The notes under the pieces were generated by a model, which did not search any database, was not told where the DNA came from, and saw only the letters and a program-made list of their open reading frames with translations. The translations under genes and the position numbers were made by a program. Source: Candidatus Dojkabacteria bacterium CG_4_10_14_0_2_um_filter_Dojkabacteria_WS6_41_15 (GTDB taxonomy: Bacteria > Patescibacteriota > Dojkabacteria > GCA-002793355). From it: a stretch of DNA of 40,830 nucleotides. The DNA lies in contig PFQB01000107.1 in assembly GCA_002793355.1 (NCBI GenBank), positions 1 to 40,830 of the forward strand. Direction: 5' to 3'. Shown here in pieces: positions 7,155-16,135 of this stretch. Position 1 is the stretch's first letter. Each line of letters begins with the position of its first letter.

Positions 7155-9261
7155 AATCAAAAAGTGTTGCACCGGCTTCCTGCCAATCGACACGACATAA
7201 TGACTTATATACTTCGGTATTAAGAGGCTTTTTCTTCTCTTTTGCCCAAATTTCTTCTTGGTCACTAAATACAACGTACTTAACTTCATATTTTGCCAAC
7301 AATTCACTCACTTCCGTAAGGTCAGTCGAAGTATACATTTTCTCAATATCGGTCATTCGATCAGAAACCTTAATCAAGGTTAACTTCCCGGTATTCATCA
7401 GTTTTCCTTTTCCATCATACCCGTTGTACCACTGTACATTGTGAAGAGGCCACCCTGAAACAGCACTCATGCCCGAATACGCCGAAATTCTAGAATAGTA
7501 AGAATACGAATCGTACGTTACAATTTCGAGGATTTTCGCATAAGGTTTCGTAAGCAAATAGGAGACGAGATTGTAGTCAGTCCCGTGTAAATCTCTCATA
7601 TACGAATAGCCATTACTCAAGCGAGGGTCATTTATTCTCTGAAGCGTAAATCGCGAGAAATTCGGCGCAATATATTGATCGGTAGAAATAAAGGAGTAAG
7701 ACAACATTATCGCGACACATACTGCAAAGGCGCCATAAACTAAGAACAGCCACCTTGGAGGAATGGTATTCTTAATTATTTGCCAAAACACGCCTAAAAA
7801 GAAACCGATTGAGCCTAACGCAAACAAGGACCAAACATGATAATAAATTTTGAAAACAGTATTCGTTCGTGCATAGGATGGATTTAGCGTAGAAAAAATA
7901 TCTTTCGCATAAACAAATTCGACAGCAATAACAAGAAGTGCTCCAGTAATTATTAACACAATTGGAAGAAGTATCTGAGGTGAGAATACCGCCTTCATTC
8001 TTAACTTCTTCTCTACACGCTTCCATAAAAACTCATAAAGTATGGCTGCGACAACAGTAATTATCAGGAACTGGCCAAACAACAAAAATATTTCCCATAA
8101 CCCGCTAAACTGCTTGTTTAAGCCGACTCCACCTACTGGAGGCAGGTAATAGCTTCTAGAGGCAAGAAACTGTGGCAAGCTAAAAACCAAGACAGGAAGT
8201 CCTATAAACAAGGCAACTCGTTTGCCCCATTCCAGCATTTCTTTTGTAGAAACATGGTTAATTCGCCATAAATACCAAGCTGCTGAAACCACCAGAACTC
8301 CACCCAACAAAGCCAAGGTGAAAACGTCCCAGCTGTTTGTTAAGTATAAATAACCCAGCAGAATTCCTAGCAAAACACTCTTCGGAAACAGCCATTCAGG
8401 TTTCTCACCTTTAGTAGTGGCTGGAAATATCATGTCTATCAATAAAAACACCCCGAGCAAAAAAAACGGATACGACAAATAGTGTCCGTGAAGGTCACCT
8501 AATACGATTGAATAGGCAGGAAATTCATTTATCGTGTATGGAATAACGCGTGTTGCAGAGGCAAACCATTGATTAGCCTGAACGTGCTGCAATGTTTGGA
8601 CCAGCAAATACAGGTTACCACCAAACGTCATCAACACAGACACTAACAAGGCAGGTAAATCTGAAAAGCGCATGACTTTTACGACCAAATAGCCGGCTTG
8701 TACAATCCACACCCCGATAAGCGAAATCGCTAAATTGTACCCAACAGCAGTTGGGATTTGGAAAAGATATTGAAATAAGGCCAAAACAAAATGGCCGAAG
8801 TAATAATAATTCATGTAAAAGCCAGAAAACCATGGGTTTTCGATTGGAATATGATTTTGCTTCATCAACGCGTTTATGAGCGCAACATCCATCAATTTCT
8901 CCGTACCTAGAATATCTGTTTTATACGTTCTTATGTATACAAGGAACAGGTACACCACATATGACAATAATTCAACGCCCACAAACACGAGTAATTCACG
9001 CTTAGAAGGCAACTGAAGGCGACTTTTGAAAAGTAACGCAGCTATCGCAATTACCACGAGTAGAATTCCCAAAGCTACAGGAACCATGTTCGTCCAGCCA
9101 GAACCAGACATAAAAGACAAGTACCAGACAAGCAGCGAAAACACAGTTACGCCCAAAAACTTATAAAATATTAACGGATATCGCTTCGGAAAAAGAGCCG
9201 ACCCCAGAAAATATCCCAGTATTACAAAGGCTTCGGTTCCTAGAAAGTATATATGTATCAT
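7141..9261 (-). CDS. DUF2298 (YYY-domain) polytopic membrane protein, probable glycosyltransferase-like
   Basis: A 706-aa integral membrane protein with a dozen or more hydrophobic segments. It matches DUF2298/Chlor_Arch_YYY: N-terminal YFLGSALFPKRYPL, then LINALMKQNHIPIENPWFSG and YYYFGHFVLALFQYL, the loop motif EFPAYSIVLGDLHGHYLSYPF split by conserved Gly-Asp-Leu-His, and LNPSYARTNTVFKIYYHVW. The C-terminal ~120 residues form a soluble domain with VSGWPLHNVQWY and KYEVKYVVFSDQEEIW. Such layout resembles GT-C or PMT-type enzymes acting on lipid-linked sugars outside the membrane; this role is inferred. ATG at 9261 is preferred over an upstream TTG at 9288, because a TATAAT lies 26 nt upstream and TTG would overlap the divergent gene. 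Confidence 0.82.
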   Translation of the reverse strand: MIHIYFLGTEAFVILGYFLGSALFPKRYPLIFYKFLGVTVFSLLVWYLSFMSGSGWTNMVPVALGILLVVIAIAALLFKSRLQLPSKRELLVFVGVELLSYVVYLFLVYIRTYKTDILGTEKLMDVALINALMKQNHIPIENPWFSGFYMNYYYFGHFVLALFQYLFQIPTAVGYNLAISLIGVWIVQAGYLVVKVMRFSDLPALLVSVLMTFGGNLYLLVQTLQHVQANQWFASATRVIPYTINEFPAYSIVLGDLHGHYLSYPFFLLGVFLLIDMIFPATTKGEKPEWLFPKSVLLGILLGYLYLTNSWDVFTLALLGGVLVVSAAWYLWRINHVSTKEMLEWGKRVALFIGLPVLVFSLPQFLASRSYYLPPVGGVGLNKQFSGLWEIFLLFGQFLIITVVAAILYEFLWKRVEKKLRMKAVFSPQILLPIVLIITGALLVIAVEFVYAKDIFSTLNPSYARTNTVFKIYYHVWSLFALGSIGFFLGVFWQIIKNTIPPRWLFLVYGAFAVCVAIMLSYSFISTDQYIAPNFSRFTLQRINDPRLSNGYSYMRDLHGTDYNLVSYLLTKPYAKILEIVTYDSYSYYSRISAYSGMSAVSGWPLHNVQWYNGYDGKGKLMNTGKLTLIKVSDRMTDIEKMYTSTDLTEVSELLAKYEVKYVVFSDQEEIWAKEKKKPLNTEVYKSLCRVDWQEAGATLFDCAKE

Positions 9262-9263
9262 GT

Positions 9264-9293
9264 TACTATGTTGAAATAGAATGAGCAATTATA
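9264..9293. promoter_or_regulatory. Compact divergent promoters
   Basis: Starts at 9261 (minus) and 9281 (plus) are 19 nt apart. Minus strand TATAAT (9293-9288) lies inside the first codons of the plus gene and gives a leader of about 20 nt. Plus strand TACTAT (9264-9269) lies inside the gap, 11 nt before ATG 9281. The two promoters overlap physically, so their firing may be mutually exclusive. Confidence 0.5.
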
Positions 9294-10660
9294 TACTAGA
9301 TTCACAAAGTGTCTTACTACGATTAGGACTGGCGCTATTCATAGGTCTTTTGATAGGCGTAGATCGAGACGAAAGTTGGCAAAAGCAATCTGCAATTCAG
9401 CACTCAAGATTTTCGTTCGTTCGCCCTGGTAAACAGGCGGTTGGGTTAGGCGGTGTAAGAACATATACGGTACTGGCTTTATTGGGCACGCTATTGGGCA
9501 CTTTGTACTTGGTTAACACACAAACACTTCCCATAGTTATTGTTGGGTTTATCGGCGTTACGGCATATATTAGCATTGCATATTTTCTAAACTTTTTTGA
9601 CCGACACACCTTAGGATTAACCACAGAATTAGGTATGCTGCTATTGTTTGCACTCACTTTTGCATTAGGTGCAAATCTGCTTGACTACAAATTAGTACTG
9701 GGCATAGCGGTCATAGTGTCATTAATCTCTAACTTAAAAGTTGAGTTTAGAAAACTAATCGGCTCGTTTACCCAAAAAGAAATACTCGAAAGTGTCGAAT
9801 TTGTTGCGATTTCTGCAGTCGTATTGCCTTGGTTGCCAAACGTTACGATCACAATAGGACAAGTGCTTTCACTTCTCAATCTGAGTGCGGGACCGTTCGC
9901 TGCGATTGCGCTGATAAACCCCTTCCAGTTTTGGACTGTCATTGTATTTATCAGCGCCTTAAACTTTGTTGGATATTTCCTTTCAAAATTAACACAATCT
10001 TCGTCGAGTATTCTACTAACTGCATTTCTTGGAGGTATTGTATCCAGCACCTCAGTAACACATTTCTTGGCAGCAAGAAGCAAGGTCGCAAAGACTGCTT
10101 CCAACAGTAAATTGCTGGTCGCTGCAGTGTTACTTACAAATATGACCAGCTTCATTCGAATCCCCCTAATTGCCTTGGTACTAAATCCACAATTGTTTTA
10201 TCAGACTATTCCATGGTTCCTTGTATTAATTCTTCTCACAGTGGGCATTTCCCAATTTTTGAGAAGAGGAGCTTCTAAACACGAAGCACCCTTAGCCATA
10301 TTTACCTCCCCACTGGCAATTAAGCCGGCGGTGGCCTTTGGCTTATTGTTCTTGATTGTTTCACTTGCAACAAATATTGCGATCTACTGCTTCGGCAAAA
10401 TGGGGTTTGTCGTTACTGCACTGCTTGCATCCTTCTCAGGACTGGATGCAGTCTCGATTATTACAGCCAAAGCTATCCCCGATGTGATATCGTTAACCGT
10501 TGGAACAAGCGTCTTGTTAGGTGCTGTGATTACAAATTTGGTCTTTAAGCTTGGCATTGTCCGTATATATGGAGAGAAACGCTTTGCATTCCTTTCAACC
10601 GTCTGGTTAGGAGGAATTACCCTGGCTGCCGTCCTTCTACTTGGAATTGTGCTGTTATGA
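9281..10660 (+). CDS. MgtC/SapB-DUF4010 family membrane protein
   Basis: A 459-aa polytopic inner-membrane protein. The N-terminus has the MgtC-like signature: LGLALFIGLLIGVDRDESWQ followed by the conserved GGVRTYTVLALLGTLLGTLY (about residues 51-70). The remaining ~300 residues are the DUF4010 part, with about ten more hydrophobic segments and internal motifs such as LGGIVSSTSVTHFLAARS and LASFSGLDAVSIITAK, which look like two related repeats. MgtC relatives are linked to magnesium homeostasis and stress survival; the DUF4010 fusion is widespread but uncharacterised. It overlaps tatD by 4 nt (ATGA), so the two are co-translated. Confidence 0.85.
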   Translation: MSNYILDSQSVLLRLGLALFIGLLIGVDRDESWQKQSAIQHSRFSFVRPGKQAVGLGGVRTYTVLALLGTLLGTLYLVNTQTLPIVIVGFIGVTAYISIAYFLNFFDRHTLGLTTELGMLLLFALTFALGANLLDYKLVLGIAVIVSLISNLKVEFRKLIGSFTQKEILESVEFVAISAVVLPWLPNVTITIGQVLSLLNLSAGPFAAIALINPFQFWTVIVFISALNFVGYFLSKLTQSSSSILLTAFLGGIVSSTSVTHFLAARSKVAKTASNSKLLVAAVLLTNMTSFIRIPLIALVLNPQLFYQTIPWFLVLILLTVGISQFLRRGASKHEAPLAIFTSPLAIKPAVAFGLLFLIVSLATNIAIYCFGKMGFVVTALLASFSGLDAVSIITAKAIPDVISLTVGTSVLLGAVITNLVFKLGIVRIYGEKRFAFLSTVWLGGITLAAVLLLGIVLL

Positions 10661-11505
10661 TAGATGCACATTGCCACTTAAATGCGACTTATACTGCAGA
10701 AAGCGTTGGCAATATTATTGATAAGTTTGTGGCCTCTCAAGGTGAAAGAATAGTAGATGTTACTACGAGTAGCGAGGATTTTTTAGTATCTCAACGAATT
10801 ATCAGTCAATATCCGGATTTAGTATTTTCAACTGTAGGTTTTCATCCAGAAAGTCCAGATGGAGTGGCTGAAGCCTTCGAAAAACTTATTGTCGGGTTTA
10901 CTGAACTTTCATCAACGTTGCCGAATGCAAGAAACATCGTCGGTATTGGCGAGACTGGGATTGACTACAGCTTTTTCGCTAATTTCCCCTCAACACATGT
11001 ACAAGTGCTAGAACAGCAGCGCGAACTATTCGTTAAACATATTGCATTAGCAAAACAATTTCAGTTGCCTCTCGTTATACACGCCAGAGGAAGACATCTG
11101 TTGGATTATTCCGCATATTCAGAAATACTATCCATATTGCTTCAAGAAAGATTTCAATTTTCGGTATATTTCCACAGTTTTGGTGGAGATTATCAACTTG
11201 CAAAAAAAATAGTTGATGCTGGTTATTTCATCGGAGTCAATGGCATTGTAACGTACTCAAACGCCAAAGCAATTGCAGAAGTTGCGACAAAAATTCCTAG
11301 TGAGTTTCTGGTCCTGGAAACAGATTCTCCGTTTTTAATTCCAAGTAATTTGGAGAGAAAATTACTTGAGAATCCTAAGATAAATGAACCAATAGGCGTC
11401 TTGTACACAGCTAAGCGAGTCGCCACGCTTCGTCAAATTCAACTGGAAGAAGTACTGCAACGTGCCACCAATGCAACAAAGAAGTTGTTTGCAAAAATGC
11501 TGTAA
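10657..11505 (+). CDS. TatD family metal-dependent DNase
   Basis: A 282-aa TIM-barrel hydrolase of the TatD family, which includes 3'-5' exonucleases and D-Tyr-tRNA-type deacylase candidates. Metal ligands are visible: H-x-H in IDAHCHLN (residues 5 and 7), the Glu of GIGETGIDY (about 98), His in LVIHARG, His in VYFHSFGG, and the Asp of LVLETDSPFL (about 222). The length is a little above the typical 255-265. The start is the ATG overlapping the upstream stop. There is a 23-nt gap to the winged-helix gene, which has its own -10 box. Confidence 0.92.
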   Translation: MIDAHCHLNATYTAESVGNIIDKFVASQGERIVDVTTSSEDFLVSQRIISQYPDLVFSTVGFHPESPDGVAEAFEKLIVGFTELSSTLPNARNIVGIGETGIDYSFFANFPSTHVQVLEQQRELFVKHIALAKQFQLPLVIHARGRHLLDYSAYSEILSILLQERFQFSVYFHSFGGDYQLAKKIVDAGYFIGVNGIVTYSNAKAIAEVATKIPSEFLVLETDSPFLIPSNLERKLLENPKINEPIGVLYTAKRVATLRQIQLEEVLQRATNATKKLFAKML

Positions 11506-11516
11506 GAATTGCCAAC

Positions 11517-11522
11517 TATACT
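11517..11522 (+). promoter_or_regulatory. -10 box of the winged-helix gene
   Basis: TATACT lies 6 nt before the ATG at 11529. No good -35 is seen at the usual distance. It fits the leaderless pattern of the window. Confidence 0.5.
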
Positions 11523-11528
11523 TATTGC

Positions 11529-12284
11529 ATGATTACAGCAATTCAGGGAATAAGCACAGACAAAACACCATTTATCTCGACTATACTCGCTCCCCAACTT
11601 CGGGCAAGAAATATGCCCTTGTATTTTGTTGCTTCAATCTCAGAAGTACCGTTAATTCAGGCATCGTATACACTCCTCGACGGTGAAATCGTATTGCAAC
11701 AACCTTTAGAAATTAAGAAACAATTATGTGCCTACATTGCCGAACAATCAGTGAGTATGGCTTTAATAATGGGAAAATCCCATCAGCAAAAGCTCGCGCT
11801 ACTAGAGTTGGGGTTTTCCCATTGCCTCGAACTACCTGTTGCTACAGAAGTAATTATAAGGACCATTGAAAATAGCCTTAAGCCCCACCGTACAACTCAC
11901 TTACAACTAAGAGAAAAAGCTACAAATTACAATACCAATGCCCAACTCTCCTACTTACACGACAAGCACGGCAGATACTTCCTAACAAATCACACAAAAA
12001 GCATATACTTAAGTATTAATGAGCAGAAAGTTTTAGAATATTTACTCCAAAGAGAAGGGTTTGCAAGCAAGAACGAGCTATCCTACGCGGGCTGGCACAA
12101 TTTCGACACACGCGCGAACACAATTACCGTTACAGTAAAAAAATTGCGGAAAAAACTATTCACGCTGCGGTTGCCCTACACAATCAGAACACTTTACGGC
12201 TATGGTTACTCCTTGAAAAAAAGCGGCATGATTGATTCAATCGACGCAAACACTACTTATTACGATGCTTTGGTGTCACCATAA
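11529..12284 (+). CDS. OmpR-type winged-helix protein with non-canonical N-terminal domain
   Basis: A 251-aa predicted DNA-binding regulator. The C-terminal ~100 residues (about 140-235) form an OmpR/PhoB winged helix: INEQKVLEYLLQREGFASKN, then ANTITVTVKKLRKKL and the wing TIRTLYGYGYSLKK. The N-terminal ~120 residues have receiver-like alternation of strands and helices (for example ALIMGKSHQQKLALLELGF and CLELPVATEVIIRTIENSL). They lack the DD pair, the phosphorylatable Asp and the Thr/Lys switch in recognisable positions. It may therefore be an atypical, phosphorylation-independent response regulator. Its 3' end overlaps the convergent glycosyltransferase gene by 32 nt. No partner kinase adjoins it; a degenerate kinase-like protein lies at 19459. 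Confidence 0.75.
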   Translation: MITAIQGISTDKTPFISTILAPQLRARNMPLYFVASISEVPLIQASYTLLDGEIVLQQPLEIKKQLCAYIAEQSVSMALIMGKSHQQKLALLELGFSHCLELPVATEVIIRTIENSLKPHRTTHLQLREKATNYNTNAQLSYLHDKHGRYFLTNHTKSIYLSINEQKVLEYLLQREGFASKNELSYAGWHNFDTRANTITVTVKKLRKKLFTLRLPYTIRTLYGYGYSLKKSGMIDSIDANTTYYDALVSP

Positions 12285-13794
12285 ACGTCATAGACAGTCC
12301 CAGCATCATTTCTATTTGCGCTTGCAGGTAGGGGAAAAAACCTAATGTTAACGAGAACAATATTAACATTATTTGTTCAAAATAATGCCACAGAAAGAAT
12401 ACCAGACCTTTCTTTTTTGGAGGTGGGCCATACAATGCCTCAAGTACAGATCTGGAAGGAAGTAACCCCAACAACGAGATAGTCATAAGAGTACTGACAA
12501 TTTTCGGCAAGACGTGTGCAGAACTGGACAATCCAAAATCTGGGTTTAGAAACATAATCATAGGGATAGAGAAACTCAGCAAGAAAACCAAAGTCGAATA
12601 AAGATTATATACACGAAACATTTCGACCATACTCTGAACTTTTTTCTTAAACGAAATTTTTCGATTATTGGTAATGCCTTGAATAGTCATAGGATAAACA
12701 ATAGCACCCCAGCCCCAACGTCGCAGCTGCTTATACATTACAACATGAGATTTTGCATAGGTCTCTGCCAAAACTGCATCGTTATAACACGGAGCATAAA
12801 ACTCCTCGCCTTTAAAATGCCCATCCGTTGCTAAAACTGCACGCCAATAAAATCCGGTGTCGTCCACCCCAATTTGAGGGTCGAAATAATCAATTTCGTC
12901 AAGTAATTTAAGATTAAACCCATAACAAGAGAATGATTGTTTCTGTTTTTTTGCAACTACCCACTCACTTAATAGTGCCAACGTTAAGGCGCCAGAAAAT
13001 ACGCGGACCAAAAAGGGAACTTCCCAGTAGTTGTTCGAGTACAACATCACTGCAGGAGAAAAGAACGAATAATACCGATCAGCTGACATTAAATAGGTAT
13101 GTATGTAATTCGACAAGAATTTCGGGTGAATCAACATATCACTATCGTACTTAATAACCTGATAATTTGAGATGTCTTCACCTCTGGCACGCACGTCTTT
13201 GACATATTCTCGGGTAGCCCAAGCCAAATTTGGGCCAGCGATGCCAAAAGCTTCTCCAGCAATATCAGCAGGGTGAATGTAATAGTTAACTTCTGCAAAG
13301 GTTTGGCTATAATCAGCCACCAGTCGATCACCAGTTTGTTTTGAGTATTCGCCACCACGTCCCTCGATCCCAACTAATATATGTATCTTTTTGAGATCAA
13401 AGGTCGACCTTTTTACCGACTCTATAGTGTCTTGGATAACCTCATATAGTTCTTTTGTATAGGGAATTAATACAACAATTTGAAGATCCTTAAATGATTT
13501 CGGAAGCTGTTCTGGATTTGGCAAATCTTTCCAGTCGAGCTTTTTGATCATGGAATCCCAGTCTAATTCAAGTGCCCTTTTGTAACGGCGAAAACCGATA
13601 ATATTGCCAAGACTAGTTACAGTTGTCTTGTACAACCAATAGACAGATAAAAAGGCAACATAATACAGAACAATCTTCGGACGACCAATCAAAGTCGCCC
13701 AAATCGGAGATAGCAACAATGCCAAGGTAATAAGACCAGGAATAACACGAACTATTTTAAAGAATGGTGAGTCGAAATTGTATACGTGTTTCAT
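12253..13794 (-). CDS. Membrane-bound family 2 glycosyltransferase
   Basis: A 513-aa GT-A fold transferase anchored in the membrane. Two hydrophobic segments occur at the N-terminus (about residues 15-60) and several at the C-terminus (about 400-510). The catalytic core includes VVLIPYTKE, the D-x-D motif in VIKYDSDMLIHP (about 213-224), the acidic motif VDDTGFYWRA (about 315-324), and KQLRRWGWG (about 356-364), the Q-x-x-R-W type motif of processive synthases. This suggests polymer synthesis with export, as for hyaluronan- or cellulose-like enzymes, but the sugar cannot be told. It has its own promoter facing the PEP-synthase-like gene. Confidence 0.85.
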   Translation of the reverse strand: MKHVYNFDSPFFKIVRVIPGLITLALLLSPIWATLIGRPKIVLYYVAFLSVYWLYKTTVTSLGNIIGFRRYKRALELDWDSMIKKLDWKDLPNPEQLPKSFKDLQIVVLIPYTKELYEVIQDTIESVKRSTFDLKKIHILVGIEGRGGEYSKQTGDRLVADYSQTFAEVNYYIHPADIAGEAFGIAGPNLAWATREYVKDVRARGEDISNYQVIKYDSDMLIHPKFLSNYIHTYLMSADRYYSFFSPAVMLYSNNYWEVPFLVRVFSGALTLALLSEWVVAKKQKQSFSCYGFNLKLLDEIDYFDPQIGVDDTGFYWRAVLATDGHFKGEEFYAPCYNDAVLAETYAKSHVVMYKQLRRWGWGAIVYPMTIQGITNNRKISFKKKVQSMVEMFRVYNLYSTLVFLLSFSIPMIMFLNPDFGLSSSAHVLPKIVSTLMTISLLGLLPSRSVLEALYGPPPKKKGLVFFLWHYFEQIMLILFSLTLGFFPYLQAQIEMMLGLSMTFMVTPKHRNK

Positions 13795-13817
13795 ACCGTT
13801 ATTGCTAAGCTTTCTGT

Positions 13818-13846
13818 ATTATACCTCATTGACAAGCCAGTTGAAA
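13818..13846 (-). promoter_or_regulatory. Promoter of the glycosyltransferase gene
   Basis: TTTCAA (13846-13841), 17 nt, TATAAT (13823-13818) on the minus strand, giving a leader of about 17 nt to ATG 13794. On the plus strand TTGACA at 13829-13834 with TAACCT at 13852-13857 (17 nt apart) could drive the divergent gene, 7 nt before its ATG; that -10 is poor. Confidence 0.55.
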
Positions 13847-13864
13847 TACCGTAACCTGATACGT

Positions 13865-16126
13865 ATGACACAGCCCTTGTTTTACAAAGACCTGTTTTCC
13901 GGTCAGCATTCCTATACGGAAAAAGAGCTTGGTCGAAAAGGACTTAGCTTGGCACAATTGGTTGCACAAAATATTCCCGTACCTCCATTCTTTATCCTAC
14001 CTCCGGAACTCTTCCGTTCAATTATTGCCTCGGTATTTAAAGATACCTCAATTACTTCACTGGAATCTTTTCGAGAGCATGTAAATACGCTAGTTCTGTC
14101 AAAAGAAACGATGCAGCAAATAGAGGCGGAATATGCAAAACTATCTGGTTTTGGTAAAGCTTGGGTGGCAGTACGTTCCTCTATTGTTGCACCAGAGCAC
14201 CCGACATCTTCATTTAGTGGACTTCTTGCTTCAAAACTGAACCTTCGAGGAACACGCGAAATCGAATTGGCAATCAGAGAAATTTTTCTTTCACTTTTCG
14301 CAGACCGCTCGTATGATTATCTAAAACGTAACTCGATCTCTTACGGCGATGTTAGCACCGCAATTATTGTGCAAAAAATGGTTCAGGCGGAAGTGTCGGG
14401 AATTATGTACACCTACGATCCAATTACAAACAATGGTAAACACGTTTCAATTGAAGCCGTTTTCGGATTAGGCGATGTATTAACCGAAGGCAACATTAAT
14501 CCAGATATTTACACCGTTTCTAAAACTACACTTGAGATTATCGAAAAGAAGATTGTTCCGCAAGAATGGATGAAGGTTCGCAAAATGGGCGAGAAAGACA
14601 CCCTAGAACATTTGCAGAAAATTACGATTTCGCAAATGTGGCAGTATTCGCAAAAACTTGATGATTCCTTAGTGCGAGAGCTAACCGCTTTGGCAGACAA
14701 AATCGAACAAGCGACTGGAACACCGCAGATTATTGAGTGGGCAATGGAGCGAGGATCCTTATACGTTTTGCAAGCCAAGCCAATGGAACTTGATAACACA
14801 GCAGCTATGCCAAAAATTCACGATGCTGCAAGAAAAATTAGCTCACTGAAAGATATTGATGAGTTTTCCGAATTATCGAATACGACAGAAATATCGTTTA
14901 GTCATGAAGCACCAATGGTAGATTCTCCCAAAATGCCACAAGAAACATTGCTTTTTACAGGAACGCCCGCAAGTTCTGGCGTTGCCTACGGAGAAACTAT
15001 TTTGTTGCCTAATGCATCTTCAATGACCCCAGAAATGTTAACCTCCCTCAAAGAAACTACAACAAAGAAGCATATTTTGGTCACTGACGAGTTTACCTCA
15101 GAGCTAGAACCTCTTTTCTATCTAGCGGGTGGAGTAATTACCAACTTTGGTGGTGCTAATAGCGATGTCGGCTTAGTTACCAGAGAAACAAAAATTCCTG
15201 CAATTGTTGGCACCCGTATAGCAACAAGCTACCTGCAATCGGGAGCTTTAATAAAGATGGATGGATCTTCGGGGGCAATATACCGCGTTGATTTTTTGCC
15301 CGAGGAATTTCCTGCAACAACAGAAAAGACGGTAACGTTGCATAAAAAGAAAAAACTTAAGAAAAAAATAAACACTGCCGTTTCTCCAATTCTTGAACCA
15401 CCTGCACAGGTACCGATACTTGAAGCCCTTGCAGGAAAACAAACCATAGAAAAAACGCCAGTACAGAAGAAATCGGTTCACGACTCGCCTATCAAGATTT
15501 TCTTAACCGGTAGCACAGTATCAGAAGCAGTATTCCTGCCCTCGAAACATGCAGCAATTTCTTCAAACGCTACAACGTTTATGATTCCAGTTTCGAATGC
15601 CGCAGTTTCTGAACGAGCGTTCATTAAAAAGGTAAAGAAGGAATCAACTGCAACCATTTATTTGCTTTTATCCGATTCTCCCTCGTTAGATGCGCTGCTT
15701 AGTGCAAAACGAACGTTGGCAGCGCACAGCATTAGACGATCCAAACGAGTCCCGTACATTGTCAACGTCGGTTCAATGTATGGTCTTCTTAACAGTAAGA
15801 ATCTTATTGATCTAAGCATTGACGGCTTACTTTTTGATTTACCCAAACTTTCTCGAGTGTACAGACCGGGTACCACCTCCATCGATGCAGAGCTTTGGAA
15901 GCTACTGCGAGAAACCTTACGGTCAGTAAAGAAACAGAAGCTTTCTTATATTGGTCTTTCCCTACCTAAAGAGTTCTTCACTTTACCGCTGCGCAAAGAA
16001 ATCCGCGAACTATTAAAGGAAGGGATTACGTCATTAGTTTTTGCTGAACCCGTAACAAGTGCAACAGAGCACGATATGCAGAAGATTGAGGAAGAGATTA
16101 TGGGGGTGCAATTAGAAAAAGTTTGA
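13865..16126 (+). CDS. PEP-synthase/PPDK-like protein lacking the phosphocarrier histidine
   Basis: A 753-aa protein with the layout of phosphoenolpyruvate synthase. The N-terminal ATP-binding domain is well preserved: RKGLSLAQLVAQNIPVPPFF, WVAVRSSIVAPEHPTSSFSG (about residues 100-119), EVSGIMYTYDPITN (about 176-189) and PQIIEWAMERGSLYVLQAKP (about 287-306). The swivelling domain follows, but the usual GG-x-x-S/C-H motif reads GGANSDVGLVTRE, with Asp at about residue 434 where the phosphorylated His should be. A Lys-rich linker (about 490-505) leads to a reduced C-terminal region instead of a full PEP-binding barrel. It probably cannot make PEP; an ATP-dependent phosphotransfer or regulatory role is possible. 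ATG 13865 is chosen because the upstream frame lies inside the divergent promoter. Confidence 0.75.
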   Translation: MTQPLFYKDLFSGQHSYTEKELGRKGLSLAQLVAQNIPVPPFFILPPELFRSIIASVFKDTSITSLESFREHVNTLVLSKETMQQIEAEYAKLSGFGKAWVAVRSSIVAPEHPTSSFSGLLASKLNLRGTREIELAIREIFLSLFADRSYDYLKRNSISYGDVSTAIIVQKMVQAEVSGIMYTYDPITNNGKHVSIEAVFGLGDVLTEGNINPDIYTVSKTTLEIIEKKIVPQEWMKVRKMGEKDTLEHLQKITISQMWQYSQKLDDSLVRELTALADKIEQATGTPQIIEWAMERGSLYVLQAKPMELDNTAAMPKIHDAARKISSLKDIDEFSELSNTTEISFSHEAPMVDSPKMPQETLLFTGTPASSGVAYGETILLPNASSMTPEMLTSLKETTTKKHILVTDEFTSELEPLFYLAGGVITNFGGANSDVGLVTRETKIPAIVGTRIATSYLQSGALIKMDGSSGAIYRVDFLPEEFPATTEKTVTLHKKKKLKKKINTAVSPILEPPAQVPILEALAGKQTIEKTPVQKKSVHDSPIKIFLTGSTVSEAVFLPSKHAAISSNATTFMIPVSNAAVSERAFIKKVKKESTATIYLLLSDSPSLDALLSAKRTLAAHSIRRSKRVPYIVNVGSMYGLLNSKNLIDLSIDGLLFDLPKLSRVYRPGTTSIDAELWKLLRETLRSVKKQKLSYIGLSLPKEFFTLPLRKEIRELLKEGITSLVFAEPVTSATEHDMQKIEEEIMGVQLEKV

Positions 16127-16135
16127 GGAGAACTA

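Noticed and set aside
7141..9288. TTG at 9288 as start of the DUF2298 gene
   Set aside because: It would overlap the divergent gene and lie inside its own -10 box; ATG 9261 fits the promoter better.
9685..10155. Minus-strand ORF of 156 codons inside the DUF4010 gene
   Set aside because: Shadow of a clear membrane-protein gene; no independent start signals.
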